This document shows, in pieces, positions 13,425 to 47,813 of a DNA stretch of 64,000 nucleotides (positions are counted from its first letter, which is position 1; each line of letters starts with the position of its first letter). The translations under genes and the position numbers were made by a program. The notes beneath the pieces are model-generated. The model saw nothing but the letters and a program-made list of their open reading frames with translations. It did no database searches and was not told the DNA's origin. Source of the stretch: Cololabis saira (taxonomy: Eukaryota; Chordata; Actinopteri; Beloniformes; Belonidae); contig NC_084607.1 of NCBI RefSeq assembly GCF_033807715.1, forward strand, positions 16,974,941-17,038,940, in the 5' to 3' direction.

Positions 13425-15142
13425 AGTCAGTCACACAATTTCACTGAACTCGTTTAGCAACAAAAAGACATTTAATCTAATATATATATGGATATGTGTG
13501 TGTGTACATATGTATGTGTGTATATATAGATTAAATATACATCATTCCTTTTTTATTTTATTCATTTTGGGTCAGATTAAGTGTACTCTTTAAGGCTTTT
13601 GTGCCTGTTATCTTCCTAGAATGCCAAAGCACTAAAAGCCAAGAAAGAGGAAGGGAACAAGACATTCAAGGAGGGAAACTTTGAGGCGGCCTTTGAGCTG
13701 TACACTGAAGCACTAACAATAGACCCCAACAATATCAAGACAAATGCCAAGCTGTACTGTAATAGAGCCACGGTCGGATCTAAGGTGAGTAACCAGCATA
13801 CAGTTAATTTCTTCTTCCAATTATGCTTTTTTTTTCTTGTTAGGTTGTGTTTTCTTCTCTGATTACAAGAACCACATTTTTAGATATTCTGTTATGTGTC
13901 TCTACTTTAAATAACACCACTTTTTTTTTCCTTGAAAGCTGAAGAAACTAGACCAGGCCATTGAAGACTGCACTAAGGCCATTAAACTGGATGAGACTTA
14001 CATTAAGGCCTATTTAAGAAGAGCACAATGGTAATTCTGATGTTAATAACTTCATTGTTCATGAAGCTGAGCTGCATTTGGTTGTCTGACTTTGCCAGAC
14101 ACCATGGTGCGTTGTGTAATTTATTTTTTAAGCTGCTTTAACAGAGTTTTGCATGTCGTGTTGCAGCTACATGGACACAGAGCAGTATGAAGAGGCAGTC
14201 AGAGACTATGAGAAGGTTTACCAGACAGAAAAGACAAAAGGTGAGAGCATGAAGGTGGTGTGCACCTTAGGGAGTATCTCAGAGATCTGCTCTGAAAAAC
14301 ATAATAATGCAGCTTTGCTTTTGAAGCAAACTCCTGTCAAAGTGGAAGGTTTACTTGTGTCCTCAACTGCATGTTCCTAATCATATTTATTTCTTTAACA
14401 TCTAGAACACAAACACTTTCTCAAAACTGCTCAGCTGGAGTTGAAGAAAAGCAAGCGGAAAGATTACTACAAGGTACTCGGGGTTGATAAAAACGCCACA
14501 GAAGAAGAGATCAAGAAAGGATACCGCAAGCGGGCACTTTTACATCATCCAGGTGCCCAGTTTCTGCTCGTCAACAACAACCATCATGAAACCACATGAA
14601 TACTTTAGAATTAACGAACATAACATTCCCCCCCCCCCCCCCCCCCCCGTTTAGATCGTCACAGCGGAGCTAGTTCTGAGGTGCAGAAGGAGGAAGAGAA
14701 GAAGTTCAAGGAAGTCGGTGAGGCCTTCAGTGTGCTTTCAGACCCAAAGAAGAAGTCTCGCTATGATAGCGGGCAGGATCTTGAGGAGGAAGGCATGAAC
14801 ATGGGAGGTGAGCGCTGGGCCAAGTTCTGGCGTGGGTGAATAGATGGACGTGTAGTTTTACGCAGAAGTATTGCAAGTTCAGCATCTTCTCTGTGTTGAT
14901 TTCTGCATTTTGTTTCTGCCAGATTTTGATGCCAACAACATTTTCAAGGCATTTTTTGGAGGACCAGGGGGTTTTAGTTTTGAAGGTAATTTATTTAATC
15001 TGAACCAAGCTAAGAGGAAATGTGCTAGTCTGCAGTCATTTTTTGACTTCTTCTTTATAATTATTGATTTTAATATTTCGTGTTTATTTTTTGTTGCATT
15101 TTAGCGTCAGGACCAGGAAATTTCTTCTTCCAGTTTGGTTAA
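7860..15142 (+). CDS. dnajc7: DnaJ homolog subfamily C member 7 (TPR2 co-chaperone)
   Basis: Fourteen coding exons: 7860-7915, 9256-9344, 9451-9575, 12202-12315, 12508-12582, 12665-12783, 13046-13199, 13620-13784, 13939-14030, 14167-14240, 14406-14552, 14655-14807, 14923-14985 and 15105-15142. They join to 487 aa (human about 494; the difference is in the N-terminus). DNAJC7 is a cytosolic co-chaperone whose TPR motifs bind the tails of Hsp70 and Hsp90. Its J domain stimulates Hsp70 ATP hydrolysis, moving clients between the two machines. TPR repeats fill roughly residues 20-355. The J domain is about 374-444, beginning near [13 protein letters not shown], with the catalytic HPD at 402-404 and its Asp codon split across the exon 11/12 junction. 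The C-terminus is Gly/Phe-rich and ends FFFQFG. All introns are GT-AG. The start codon gives [19 protein letters not shown], short but aligned with the family. Confidence 0.96.
8518..8850 (-). repeat. LINE 3'-end-like repeat (GAATCA-tailed), copy 1
   Basis: A short GAATCA tandem is followed by 'gggggtttattgccaagttt' and 'aaggaatttgttgtggtgat' blocks. It lies in dnajc7 intron 1. A second copy with the same blocks lies at 31674-31854 in tbcd intron 14. The orientation is taken from the tandem end, which is usually the 3' end. Confidence 0.55.
10405..10620. repeat. Dispersed teleost repeat, two tandem pieces
   Basis: Two related pieces, around 10416-10462 and 10499-10542, share the pattern 'gatgctttNatccaaagNgacttac'. 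A 'gggttaagggccttgctca' block follows. I remember this sequence as common in fish genomes but cannot assign its class. It lies in dnajc7 intron 3. Confidence 0.45.
11165..12078 (-). mobile_element. Degraded hAT-like element fragment
   Basis: The right end carries 'gcaattaatcgttcagccct' (to about 12077) and the left part carries 'attgcgatt' motifs, typical of fish elements that begin TAGGGCTGAACGATTAATC. No matching left terminus or target duplication is visible. Unrelated sequence, including an 11-bp minisatellite, sits inside. The class is inferred from the terminus alone. It occupies dnajc7 intron 3. Confidence 0.4.
11723..11811. repeat. 11-bp minisatellite (CAGCTCGTGCT)
   Basis: About eight tandem units of CAGCTCGTGCT, the first two with C or T substitutions. 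It lies in dnajc7 intron 3 within the degraded element. The Ser-Ser-Cys-Ser-Ala-Arg-Ala-Gln type frames across it are repeat artefacts. Confidence 0.9.
13241..13424. repeat. TG/CG alternating microsatellite
   Basis: About 180 bp of strict purine-pyrimidine alternation. The first part is a regular TGTGTGTGCGCG compound unit and the last about 55 bp are pure TG. It begins about 40 bp after the exon 7 donor of dnajc7. Such tracts favour left-handed Z-DNA. Confidence 0.95.
14628..14648. repeat. 21-nt poly-C tract at dnajc7 exon 12 acceptor
   Basis: Twenty-one consecutive C residues end six bases before the AG of the exon 12 acceptor (14653-14654). They form most of the polypyrimidine tract of dnajc7 intron 11. 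The exon it serves carries the Asp of the HPD motif. Confidence 0.9.
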
Positions 15143-16262
15143 GTGGAGGATAAATCTACCTAAATCGTTGCTACGTCAGGACTTTTCGGCAATGTCAGCC
15201 CCTCAACCCACCATCTGTATTTAATGACTGAAAGTCAGATCCTTCTCTATGCCATTGACTCAATGAATGCAACCCAATGACCACATGCAGTGAATGATAT
15301 AACTCCCACTATAGGAAGGACTCCAAGATGGTTCAGATTGATTTACTATTACTGGTTTTAGTTTTACTTCGAAGCAAACCTGAATATCAGTAATAGGTAC
15401 AAAAAACACTGGTCCAAATGTTCTCTGGATTTCTTTTTTTTTTTTATATATATATATATATGAAGGACAAATTGTGCAGCTGTTATCAGTTTGTAGGGAT
15501 CCATGCAGACAGTGCCATCCCAGGGAAATCCATGCCATGCAACTATTATCCTTTTCATCTTAGCTTTCAGAGAGTGTTTTCTGCATGAGAGTTAGAAACC
15601 ACGGTTCAAGTTACTGAGTGAAATCACTGAGCAAGTGGCAAATTTGTCTTTTGAAGAATTTATTAGAAAGCTGGCTGCTATCAATTCACTCTGAACGTTG
15701 CGTCATTGTCACACCCGGAGGGAGCAATCAGTCATTTTCTATATACATGAAATCAATTGCATCTGGATGCAGACCTACACAAGCAGCAAAGCCAGAGCAA
15801 AACTAGAGAAGTGGCAGTGATGACAGCTTTGTTGCCAGAAGTCACGCGTTTTTGTCGTCACTGGTGTTATGTTTGACGTTGCCATTCACGGATTGCTGCA
15901 TTGTACATTTTACTGGAATGTAAAGTGTTAATTTGTGATGTTAGTTAATTTTGTTTCCATGTTTTTTTTTTAACCATATATTTATTGTATGTTTGCTTTC
16001 TTATGAAAAAATGTATGTAAGATGATGATACTCTTCTGTTTGAGAATAGTCAAACAAGCATTTCTCATTAAAAGAAAAAAACAAAACAATTTGCCAGATC
16101 TGCATGAAATGTTTTTCTAAAATGGATTCAACCGCTTGTGTTGCCTGACTGAGTTGAGCTGTCAATGTTTTAGTTGGAAGAGTGTCCTCATCTTTGCTCA
16201 GTTTTGCCCTCTTTGGTGAAACATCCTTTCTTGACCTTTAAAATACCAGCTGTGTCAATAAA
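15143..16262 (+). other. dnajc7: dnajc7 3' untranslated region
   Basis: The stop at 15140-15142 is followed by about 1.1 kb without introns or repeats of note, apart from short A/T runs. A canonical AATAAA lies at 16257-16262. GT/T-rich sequence follows, as expected of a cleavage site. Its extent is inferred from the hexamer alone. Confidence 0.6.
16257..16262 (+). terminator. Polyadenylation signal of dnajc7
   Basis: This AATAAA is the first canonical hexamer on the plus strand with a T-rich downstream element that I found after the dnajc7 stop. Confidence 0.55.
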
Positions 16263-16955
16263 GTTGGCCTTCTCTGGGTTTCCCCTGCTATATTATTTTT
16301 TTTCCCTTTTTTGGAGTACAATATTAATTAGATGATAGGGTCCGTCACCTGGTTTGTTTTCTTAACAAGGGACTTAAGTAAATGTGTTGCACTGCGCAAT
16401 CTGTACGGGAGGGGGCGCTTTTCTTGCTTGTTCGTGGTTGCCTGGATACCAGGCAATGGAAGAGCTTTTAGTTTTGAATTATTTCTAATTGAAATACACG
16501 TTTAAAGCATTAGAACATTTTAGAGACTGACCAAAACGTCGAAAATCCCATGTTAAAAGTCCCATTCTCAACATTGTTGGACAAAGGAGAAGGTTTTTAA
16601 CTAGAGGGCAGTACCAAAATGCGTTGGAGTTTTTCACAACGGTAAGTTCCTGATTTGGCACAGTAACTGTTGTCTTCAACAATAACTTTTTTAAATGACA
16701 TACTAGTTTGTTTTTTGTTTTTTGTTTTTATATATTTTTTGAGGCGTTGACCTTAAAACCAGATGACAAGAAGTGCTTTATTGGTCGAGCCAAATGTTAC
16801 ATGAAAATCGGGCAATTTCGTCATTAATGATTACAATTTTTATGATACCGGACACATGATTCGGCGTATTTTAATATTCATAGTAGGCTTAACAGTAATA
16901 GATATTGTAGCAGGATGAAGCACGACTCCAGAGGTTGATCAACAAGCCTTTTATG

Positions 16956-17039
16956 GCTGATTTATGGTTCCGCGTTACACCGACGCAGAGCCTACGGCGT
17001 AGGCTCTGCGTCGGGGTAACGCAGAACCATAAATCAGGC
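16956..17039. mobile_element. Near-perfect palindromic MITE
   Basis: Two arms of about 40 bp pair around the centre CCTACGGCGTAGG. The arms include GATTTATGGTTC on the left and GAACCATAAATC on the right. Imperfections are few (for example TCGGGG against CCACGA-type positions and one base near each tip). The sequence matches my memory of a short foldback element common in fish. No target duplication was resolved. Confidence 0.65.
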
Positions 17040-17147
17040 TTTATTCCAGACAACGAACTGACAATTGACAGAGAAGATGCGTAACGTAGCAACCAAAAAT
17101 CTCCCACGTGAATACTCTGAGTATATCGAATGAAACAAGATTGGTTG

Positions 17148-17849
17148 GTTCTATACAGTACTCGAGTTGTAAATTTTATTATTACAAATTATTATTACAA
17201 ATAATAGCACTGACCAAAACACCTGCAGAAATACTGCAGGAATGACATAGCAGCAGTTAAATGCAGCCTTCTGTAAGCTTTAAAAATCCACTGGGCTTAC
17301 ATCAAGTACATCAAAACACAACAATAAAAAACAGTTTTCTGAACTTATCAATATGACTCTGTCCTTCACAGGATAAGTAAAATGGATCACTGCAAAAACT
17401 CAAAATCTTAACAAGAATATCTGTCTTATTTCTAGTTAAAATGTCTAATTTTAGTAAAAAAATCTCATTACACTTAAAACAAGACTCATAACTGGAAAAA
17501 AAAACTATTTTCACCTGTTTCAAGTAGATTTTTCGCTTGAAATAAGTAGAAAAATCTGGCAGTGGAACCAGATTTTTTTGTTTGTAATAAGAAGATAAAT
17601 CTTGTCCCACTGGCAGATTTTCCTACTTATTTCAAGTGAAAATTTACTCTAAATTGTCACATTTTTCTGGTGTTATTTTTCTGGTGATGACTGTTGAAAT
17701 AGCAGTAAAACCACATTCATTGATGAAATGACATAAGGGATGGAAAGGGGGGATGACAGTTTTACAGGGGGGATGATTTGGACCGTTTTTATTTCAGGGG
17801 GGGACGCCATCCCCCCTCATCCCCCCTCAACTCGAGTACTGGTTCTATG
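17148..17849. mobile_element. hAT-type non-autonomous element CAGTACTCGAGTTG, copy 1
   Basis: The terminal inverted repeat CAGTACTCGAGTTG (17156-17169) matches CAACTCGAGTACTG (17828-17841). The flanks GTTCTATA (17148-17155) and GTTCTATG (17842-17849) form an 8-bp target duplication with one mismatch, as expected for hAT. Inside is a strong hairpin at 17536-17636, probably a second, nested foldback element. There is no transposase frame. A G-rich block sits near the right end. Another copy starts at 63960. Confidence 0.8.
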
Positions 17850-17924
17850 ATTATACGCGGCACAGCGCTCTGGCATCTTCAACACTGTTCTGTCTCATGC
17901 TGTCGTATGGGGAGGATGACCGCT

Positions 17925-17973
17925 CCAAGATGGCGGCCGTATTTCTCGCGCCCCAGCGGTCGATGAGGCGTCT
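17925..17973 (+). promoter_or_regulatory. YY1-type site and left half of the tbcd 5' flank
   Basis: CCAAGATGGCGGC at 17925-17937 matches the YY1 consensus found at many housekeeping promoters. It is followed by CG-rich sequence ending in the target duplication of a LINE insertion (17958-17973). Removing the inserted material would bring this site close to the GC box at 19390. Promoter function is inferred. Confidence 0.4.
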
Positions 17974-18796
17974 TGCTACCTTTGATTGATACGACAGTTG
18001 GCAAAATGTGCCTATCCTGCAACCATAATAAGAATAATAAAACAATTAGAACTTTATTTAAAAGGGATGTCTCTGCAGTTCCATACGTGATCCCATATTG
18101 GAATAAATGTAGAAAATATGAACTGGAAGAAGGTCTGGTTCTCACCCAACCAAAAACAAAGTTAAAGAAATTTCATTTAAGTTAATTCATATAATTCTAT
18201 TCTACAAATGATCACATTGTAAAAAGATTCGAAAGAAATATCGATTGAAAATGTACTTTTTGTTATGCAAATTCGGAAACAATGACTCACGTATTCTGGC
18301 TGTGCCCCTTTGTTCAAACCTTTTGGAGTGATATGTGTAATTTTGTGTCTGAAAGCATTGAAACTGATTTCAAATTATTTTGGAAGGATGTGTTGTTTGG
18401 TGTTTTTGACCATGTAACGATTAGAACAAAGCCAAAAGAAACATTTATTATTAATTTGTTGATTTTCCTTGCAAAATTCCACATCCACAAATTCAAATTC
18501 TCACACGAAAAAAAACTATTTTTTTTACTTTTCATTGTGAATTCAATCAGTATCTGGACTATATTAAGTTTTCTACAAATTCAATAGCAATCAAAACCAT
18601 AAATGTATGTAAATGTTTAGGCTTTTTGTTATGATTTCATCCCCCCTGGCTGGTTATAATGTGTTGTGCTTTTTGTTTTGTATTTTATTTGATTTATACT
18701 CTCTTTATATGTTATAGTTCACTTGACATTGCATAATGTGAAGATATATGAAGATATGTAATCATTGCAATTTATTTTTGCAAATGTTAAAAAAAA
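17974..18796 (+). mobile_element. 5'-truncated L1-type LINE insertion
   Basis: The frame from about 18282 encodes the C-terminal zinc-knuckle-like region of an L1 reverse transcriptase (MTHVFWLCPFVQTFW and following). Upstream, in broken frames, is the usual VPYVIPYWNK-type region. The insert ends in a short A-run at about 18790-18796. It is flanked by GGTCGATGAGGC copies (17958 and 18797), extending to 16 bp when a later insertion is removed. It is dead: truncated and frameshifted. Confidence 0.75.
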
Positions 18797-18800
18797 GGTC

Positions 18801-19343
<543 letters not shown>

Positions 19344-19669
19344 GTCTATGGTATTTCCCGTGAGTCTGAACCACTTCGCTTGCCGTAGTGGGGCGGGTGT
19401 CTGTCGCACAACAGTAAGCGACGTTATTATTCTTCAGCATCCCTGCAGTCAAGATGGTAATGCAATAATATGTGAAGTTGAACCCATGTAAATCTAAGTG
19501 TATTGATTTTCTACGTAAAGACTCCTTTAGACCAACTGATAAACAGGGTTATTCTTTCAGAAATTCCGTCAAGTTATACACATTTACACCTGTTCAGTTA
19601 CATGGTCTATATGCTAAGCTAGAAGAAGAGGTCTGCTACTCTTTGTTTTGGGAAAACAAATCTATCAGA
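19344..19669 (+). promoter_or_regulatory. tbcd proximal promoter and 5' UTR region
   Basis: A GC box GGGGCGGG lies at 19390-19397, 280 bp before the start codon. The reading frame is open from 19472 into the tbcd start, so a 66-residue in-frame extension is formally possible. It resembles nothing in the family and probably is untranslated leader or intron. A donor-like GTAATG follows AAGATG at about 19454, and an acceptor-like CTATCAG ends at 19668, just before the ATG at 19670. Confidence 0.4.
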
Positions 19670-42125
<22,456 letters not shown>

Positions 42126-42390
42126 AGTCTATGGATGGAAACGATTCGGTGGGCAGAAATGAAAAAAGAGACGTTTGTGTTTTATGTCCACGCCTTTCAT
42201 CAGCAGAGGCCCGTCCAGGATTCCTGAACACTGGCAGCTGCGTAAAAGCAGCAGGAACTGACGGATAACATCCGGCAGTAATTATTAACGGACTCTGAGA
42301 CCTATTCCTCTGAAGCCGCCCGTGTGCCAGAAAACCACATCAGCCAATTCAAAAGATAATAAATTAAAAATTCAGCAATAAATTACACTT
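42126..42390 (+). other. tbcd: tbcd 3' untranslated region with poly-A signals
   Basis: Two AATAAA hexamers lie at 42358-42363 and 42377-42382, some 235-260 nt after the stop, followed by T-rich sequence. No other plus-strand signal is closer. Confidence 0.5.
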
Positions 42391-45300
42391 GTTTTGTCAT
42401 CACTTAAAAAAACATGTCTTTTTCTCTTACTGCAGCTTCAAAACAAGAACCAAACATAATCACACCTGTACACGGCTTTGCTTGTCCATAACACCTTTGT
42501 CGGATTTCATGTTCATACCACAGTCGAGCTACACTTGTTTACAGTGCAGCAGTTTACTTGTAGTCTCTACGTGACACAGCAGCGCTATGTGGAACCCAAG
42601 CTGTGATCAGGGTACACTCGGGGGAATTGGTTGCCATTTAGCCATTTTTGTCACACATCCTGGAATGTCCTTGAGGCTCTGCTTCCCCCTTGGGAAGGCA
42701 GGCTTTCCACTTGAAGGAGTCTCGGGCCTGACGGCGGAGGCTCGCTGGCCGCCTCTCAGAACAGAGCCCGTTGTGTCACCATTGGTCCAGATTTTCTCAT
42801 TACGAGGCGATAGTAGCCACATTGTGGCAGGCAGCTTTCCCAACAAAGATGCAATTGTTGCGTTATGTCAGAATTAGGTGCTTCTGATGGTTAGTCATAC
42901 GCTGCTGAAACTCCCTAAGCTAGTAAATCCCTATATTGCATTACATTTTTCTGCAGTGTATAACACGATTAATGTAATATGATTCATATAACTAGATTAG
43001 TCCTTTCCCATGGAAACTGACATTTATTTTGACCCTTACAAAATTGACTGAAATGATTGTTATTTTTATGCCATATGTTGCCTGCTTGTATTACAGCGGG
43101 ACATTTTGTGCCAAAGCAATACAAGCATTTGTTTATTGTTACCAAACCCTATAAAAAAAACGTCCAAACATCACCATAGCACAAAATGCAGCAATTATTA
43201 TATTCATCGTGATCATTGCAAAGAATGGAATCTCAGCATCCCAAGTGTGAAGTCAGTCTACTTAATAATAGCTGCCAGCATATCAGCGAGCTTCATAGGA
43301 TGCTCAACAGCACCACATTTATTCCTGCCCTCCACGGGGGTTGTGTTGAACCCGTCTGGGTACTCCGACATTGCTTGCGGCCCATAATTCGACTTTAATT
43401 AATTCCCAGCCACATGAAAATTCCTATAGATGCTAATGAAAGAGGCGGTGTGTTTCTCTCTCTGGGTGGATTGCCGGTGAGGGGAGCAGCTCTGCTACAG
43501 TGCTCGGGCTACAGAGGAATGCTAATAATTCTAAAAGGCTTACAGTTCACCGGCAGTATCCATGGCGATTCTTCTCATACAATGGTGGCCTTTTTCGGAG
43601 GAGTGGAGGAGGGAGGGGCTGCTTCCTCATTGACTGGGTTTGGTGTGATATTAGAAAAGACCTCCTTGCACTTTTTCCACTGTTCTGGTTATTAAGAGAT
43701 TAAGTGTTCCTTCGTTAGTGATGATTAAGGCTGACTCTGTCGTAGTTTTGGGGAGTCATATGTGTCCATATAGAAGTTGGCTCAATCTACATAATATTTG
43801 CATGAATACTGTCATGTCAGCAGAGAGAGCGTAGTCATCCTCTACGCGCACACGCAAAAAAAAAAACAAACAGTAGTTGTATCACAAATTGTGAGTGCAT
43901 CACTTGTCAGATCTCAGCAGCATTTCCCTAACAAACAGTGGATTAGGGAACTCGCAGGGCAAATGATTTTGATTATAGTTCATGCTTGTTGTGTGCGTCA
44001 TGTCGCTGGGCCTGCAGGGAGACAATGTGAGCGTCTGTGCAGCTTCACTGTAAATAAAAGGAGACTTCTCTTGGAAGACGGTGTAATTCATATTGCTCAG
44101 AGAAAACTCTGTTTCTAATTTTCCCTCATGATCCAATGATTGCTATCAACATTGCAGAGCACGTATAATCAAAATCACAGAGGCCAATGTTACGCTAACC
44201 GCTGCGAGGATAACCTTTTATTTATTCATTTAATTACTTAATCTACTGAGAGCTTTTCTGGTTTTGACCAAGTTAAAGCTTTTCCAAGCAGGGTGGCGAA
44301 GCATTTGCAATTTTCAGTACAAAGCAGTTTTGTTTTCAAGTTTTTACCTTTTGATATAGTTTCATGTGACTGATGCTGGTTCTGCATTGTGATAAATAAC
44401 AACTGAAGGTACTTTAAAATCATGATTCAAAAGTTAAAACGAAAATTCAATAATGACACAGAAATCCTGGAAACTGTTTGGGATTTTTGCACAAAACGCT
44501 CTTTATTACTACCTGGTTGTTCCTACTATTGCACCTATCTTTATGTTCTGTCTATGTAACGTTTACTGTGTTTTGGTTTCCTGGATTGTCTGCATGGGGA
44601 GATTATCATTCCCAGGTGTTACTCCTGCTGAGACTTCCTGTGCGTGACCTCAACACCTGGTGCAAGAGCAACAACCCGATTCCTGCCTGTTTGTCAGCTT
44701 CATTAGTGGGAGTCGAGTCTTAATTGCCCTAAATTTATGGCGCGGCCGTTCTGCGGAGCAGCTGCTGCAGCTCCTCGCGAGCCTGCCAAATGAACCTTAA
44801 GCATCTCTTGAAAAGTTTTCAGGTTGATCTGGCACAATCTTGGATGATAAAAACAGATTTATTTTCTCATGCTTTGAAAAAACGATAGATGTAATGAGAC
44901 AAAAAGCAGCCTTTATTTTCTCAGAATTACCCTTGTACAGTCCAAAACCAAAACATTTGCAAGTGATTAAGTCAAGTGCTCAAAGTGGAACTTCCAAATG
45001 AAAATGAGGTGAAAAAGAATCACTCACTTTCCTAAATGTCCTGTAGGTCAATGATCTTCAGCCTCATGAAAACGTCAAGAAAGTTCAGACACAAAGTTTT
45101 TAGTCAAAATGACGGAGGATGGTAATTACATGACTGATAGAAATAGCAAATATACGATAATTATATGATTGATAGAAATAGCAGAAATGCTATAATTATG
45201 AATATGACAGCTGATGCGGTCTCCCTCCAGGAAACCGCAGTCTTTATAAGTTTCCAAAAAGCCATAATCAGCAGCACACCAGGCATACGCTCACTGCTGA

Positions 45301-45909
45301 GGAAATTACCATGTTGTATGGAATTATAGTCATTTGGACATGGAGGCAGCTGTATAGGTTCGGGAATGTGGGTTAATTGCTAACCCCGTGTCCTTTTATA
45401 GACCACAGGTTAATGAGCGGTGTGATTTTATATCAACAAACTTAACATGTGCTCTTAAATGATACGGTTTAATTGAAAGGAGACGCTTGTATTTTCTTCT
45501 TTTTTATTTCTTCTGGGACAGCAAGCTGCAGTTATTGTCACAAAGTGACTGGGCTCCTTTGACAATGTCTTAAATTTTCATGCTCTGACCATCTTGTTGC
45601 AGCAGTCTGAGTCTCCTCAGAGGAGGATGTGACAGGCCTGTTAAGCAGTTTCCTCGCTCTCTGTCGTCTGAAGACTGACTGCCCTTGTTTGAGAGCTTGG
45701 AACAACTAATTAGCTGTAGTCCTGGATGTGTCTCAGTGCAAATGTAAGCCTCACATTCATTTACACCATTTTTATGGGCATTAACACCCACTGGTCACTG
45801 TACTTCCTGTGTATGTACTGTTTTTTTTTTTCTTACCTATAAGGGAGAGGAACATACGCACCTCTGTTACTGCATAAAGATGTGGAAGAGGAGTTTATTA
45901 ACGGGTTGA
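42391..45909. other. Gene-free stretch, low in repeats
   Basis: No exon with family resemblance and no transposon terminus was found. The parts around 43180-43450 and 43980-44220 have balanced composition and homeodomain-like cores (TTAATTAATT at about 43395, TTTAATTACTTAAT at about 44229). They read like conserved non-coding DNA, but that is only an impression without alignment. Confidence 0.35.
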
Positions 45910-46797
45910 CCCGCAGACAGTGGTGGACAGTAACGGAGTAAATTTACTTGAGTACTGTACTTAAGTACCTATCCAGAGGATTTGTACTTTACTTGAGTAT
46001 TAGATTTCTTTGGTGCTTATTACTCTTACTTGAATACATTTCCAAGACAAATATTTTTACTTTTACTCGAGTAAATTTCTAGGAAGGCTGAAAAGTACCT
46101 GTTACTTTCAGGTCTGCTCTTTTTTCTTCTTCCCTAAAATCCTATTGGACACAAGCTGTTTTTGTCAAAGGAGGAGACTTATCACAGTGCACGCTCTCCA
46201 CTGGGATGTACGTAAAGCGGAAATACGTCAAGCCTCCTCAAAACCATACCGCCAAAGTAGCCTGCGTTTGTCAAGACAGAGCCGCAACAATGGCTACAAC
46301 ATTGAGTTATTGAAAGCAGAGATGTAGTTTTTTCTAAAGCAGTGGTCTTTGAGGGGGATCCAGACTTAGTTGGATGGTGCAGTTTCATTTGGTTTCAGTT
46401 CATGATTGTTAATAAACTCTGCATCATCTGCTGTCCTCTTCATTTGATTTGTTTTTGGTGTTTCTGCAGGTTTTATATAACATTGTGGTTCTAAAAGCAG
46501 CACATCAGTGCAGCTGGTTTCAAAGAGTTAATTCTCAGAAACAAGAGTTAAAAGATCCTTAAATTAATTTAGAAAAAATATACTCTTACTCTTACTCTTA
46601 CTTTTACTTAAAGTAAATTTAAAAGCATTTACTTTTGGATACTTAAGTACCTTTAAAAGCAAGTACTTTTCTACTCTTACTCGAGTAATATTTTGACTGA
46701 GCTACTTTTACTTGTAACGGAGTAAATTTTGACCAGTAGTATTTGTACTCTTACTCAAGTACTGGGGTCGAGTACTCTGTCCACCTCTGCCCGCAGA
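45910..46797. mobile_element. hAT-type non-autonomous element
   Basis: The element 45918-46789 starts CAGTGGTGGACAGTAACGGA and ends GTCCACCTCTG. The perfect 8-bp duplication CCCGCAGA flanks it (45910-45917 and 46790-46797). The interior repeats 'actcttactc' and 'gagtaaatttact' blocks. There is no transposase. It is related to the element at 37434-38143. Confidence 0.9.
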
Positions 46798-47813
46798 GTA
46801 GAAACAATATCAAAGTTCTGCCCTCTAAGTTCTCATTTTTGATGTCTTCATGATGAAGGAGCTGCTGCGCTGCATGTGAAGGTTTTTCTGTCAGATAAGA
46901 TTTGCTTTGTTATGTCACAGTAGCCACTTTATGGTTAAAACAACTAAATATAGCCCTTCCATCTTTTGATCTATTTTGGTTCTGTTTCTTTGCCAATCCA
47001 TCCTTCGCGAAAACATCAGCCGTGTACATCTTCGAGCTTTGAGCGAGCACGTTCAGTCTCAGTCCAGTGAAGATGAACCTCCTCTTCCTGTCATCACGCT
47101 AACCTCAGATGAACTTCAGAAACTCTTGCTGATTTTTATTTTTTTTCTTTTGAAAATGAGCACAGAGGATGTCCTGCTGCTGGTGCTGCCGCCGCCGCTG
47201 TTGCTCTGTGTAAATCTCTGCAGCAAGAGTGACTTCACGGAGACTGCCCACACGTCAGGGGACCGGCTCGCCTCTCATTTGAACTTTATCCAGAATGAGC
47301 TCATCCGCGACGGTGGGTCTGGCCGCTCGGCCGTGTCAGCGCCGCTCCTTCTCCAGCTCCTCGCCGGGCCGGGCTGGTGCAAGGATGGGGGTTAGTGGGA
47401 CACTGTTCCCCCGAAGGTTCCTCTGAGGACTGACCCCTGGCAGCCTGCCGGCCCTTCGGCGCCTGCTCCGCAGCGAGGCCTCAGGCCTATAATGTTCCCT
47501 ACGGGGAGGCCCAGTTTTCTCTGGACGCACGCCAGAGCTGAGCAGTGCGGGGCACGAGGAGGTCAGCTCTCAGGGGTGGTCTTGTCATCCATGCGTGTGA
47601 ATATATGTGGGATGTATTTGGAGCCGTGATGATTAGCCCATGTTTTATTTCAGTGTCACTCTGTTGCTGCTGCTGCTGCGGCGCTAAGCTCTTGGGCAGT
47701 CAAAGCTCTGCTTTCATCAAACCAACAGTGCGCCGTCAAAATAAAAAGGTCAGCGTGTAAATTATTTTGGTTCTAACGTACTCAGCTGTTTCAATGAAGA
47801 CAAATACGGTTGG
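46798..47813. other. Gene-free stretch with GC-rich core
   Basis: A GC-rich segment at about 47280-47560 includes a CTG/CCG-rich part near 47170-47215. The 139-codon frame 46976-47395 has no family resemblance and starts in repeat-like pyrimidine sequence. An unrecognised exon or regulatory element cannot be excluded. Confidence 0.3.

Noticed and set aside
13059..13593. Cys-Val-Arg-Ala repeat frames running on from dnajc7 exon 7
   Set aside because: Read-through of the TG/CG intronic repeat past a clear GT donor at 13200.
46976..47395. 139-codon frame as a possible gene
   Set aside because: No family resemblance, low-complexity Leu/Pro stretches, no matching splice context; kept only as a remark.
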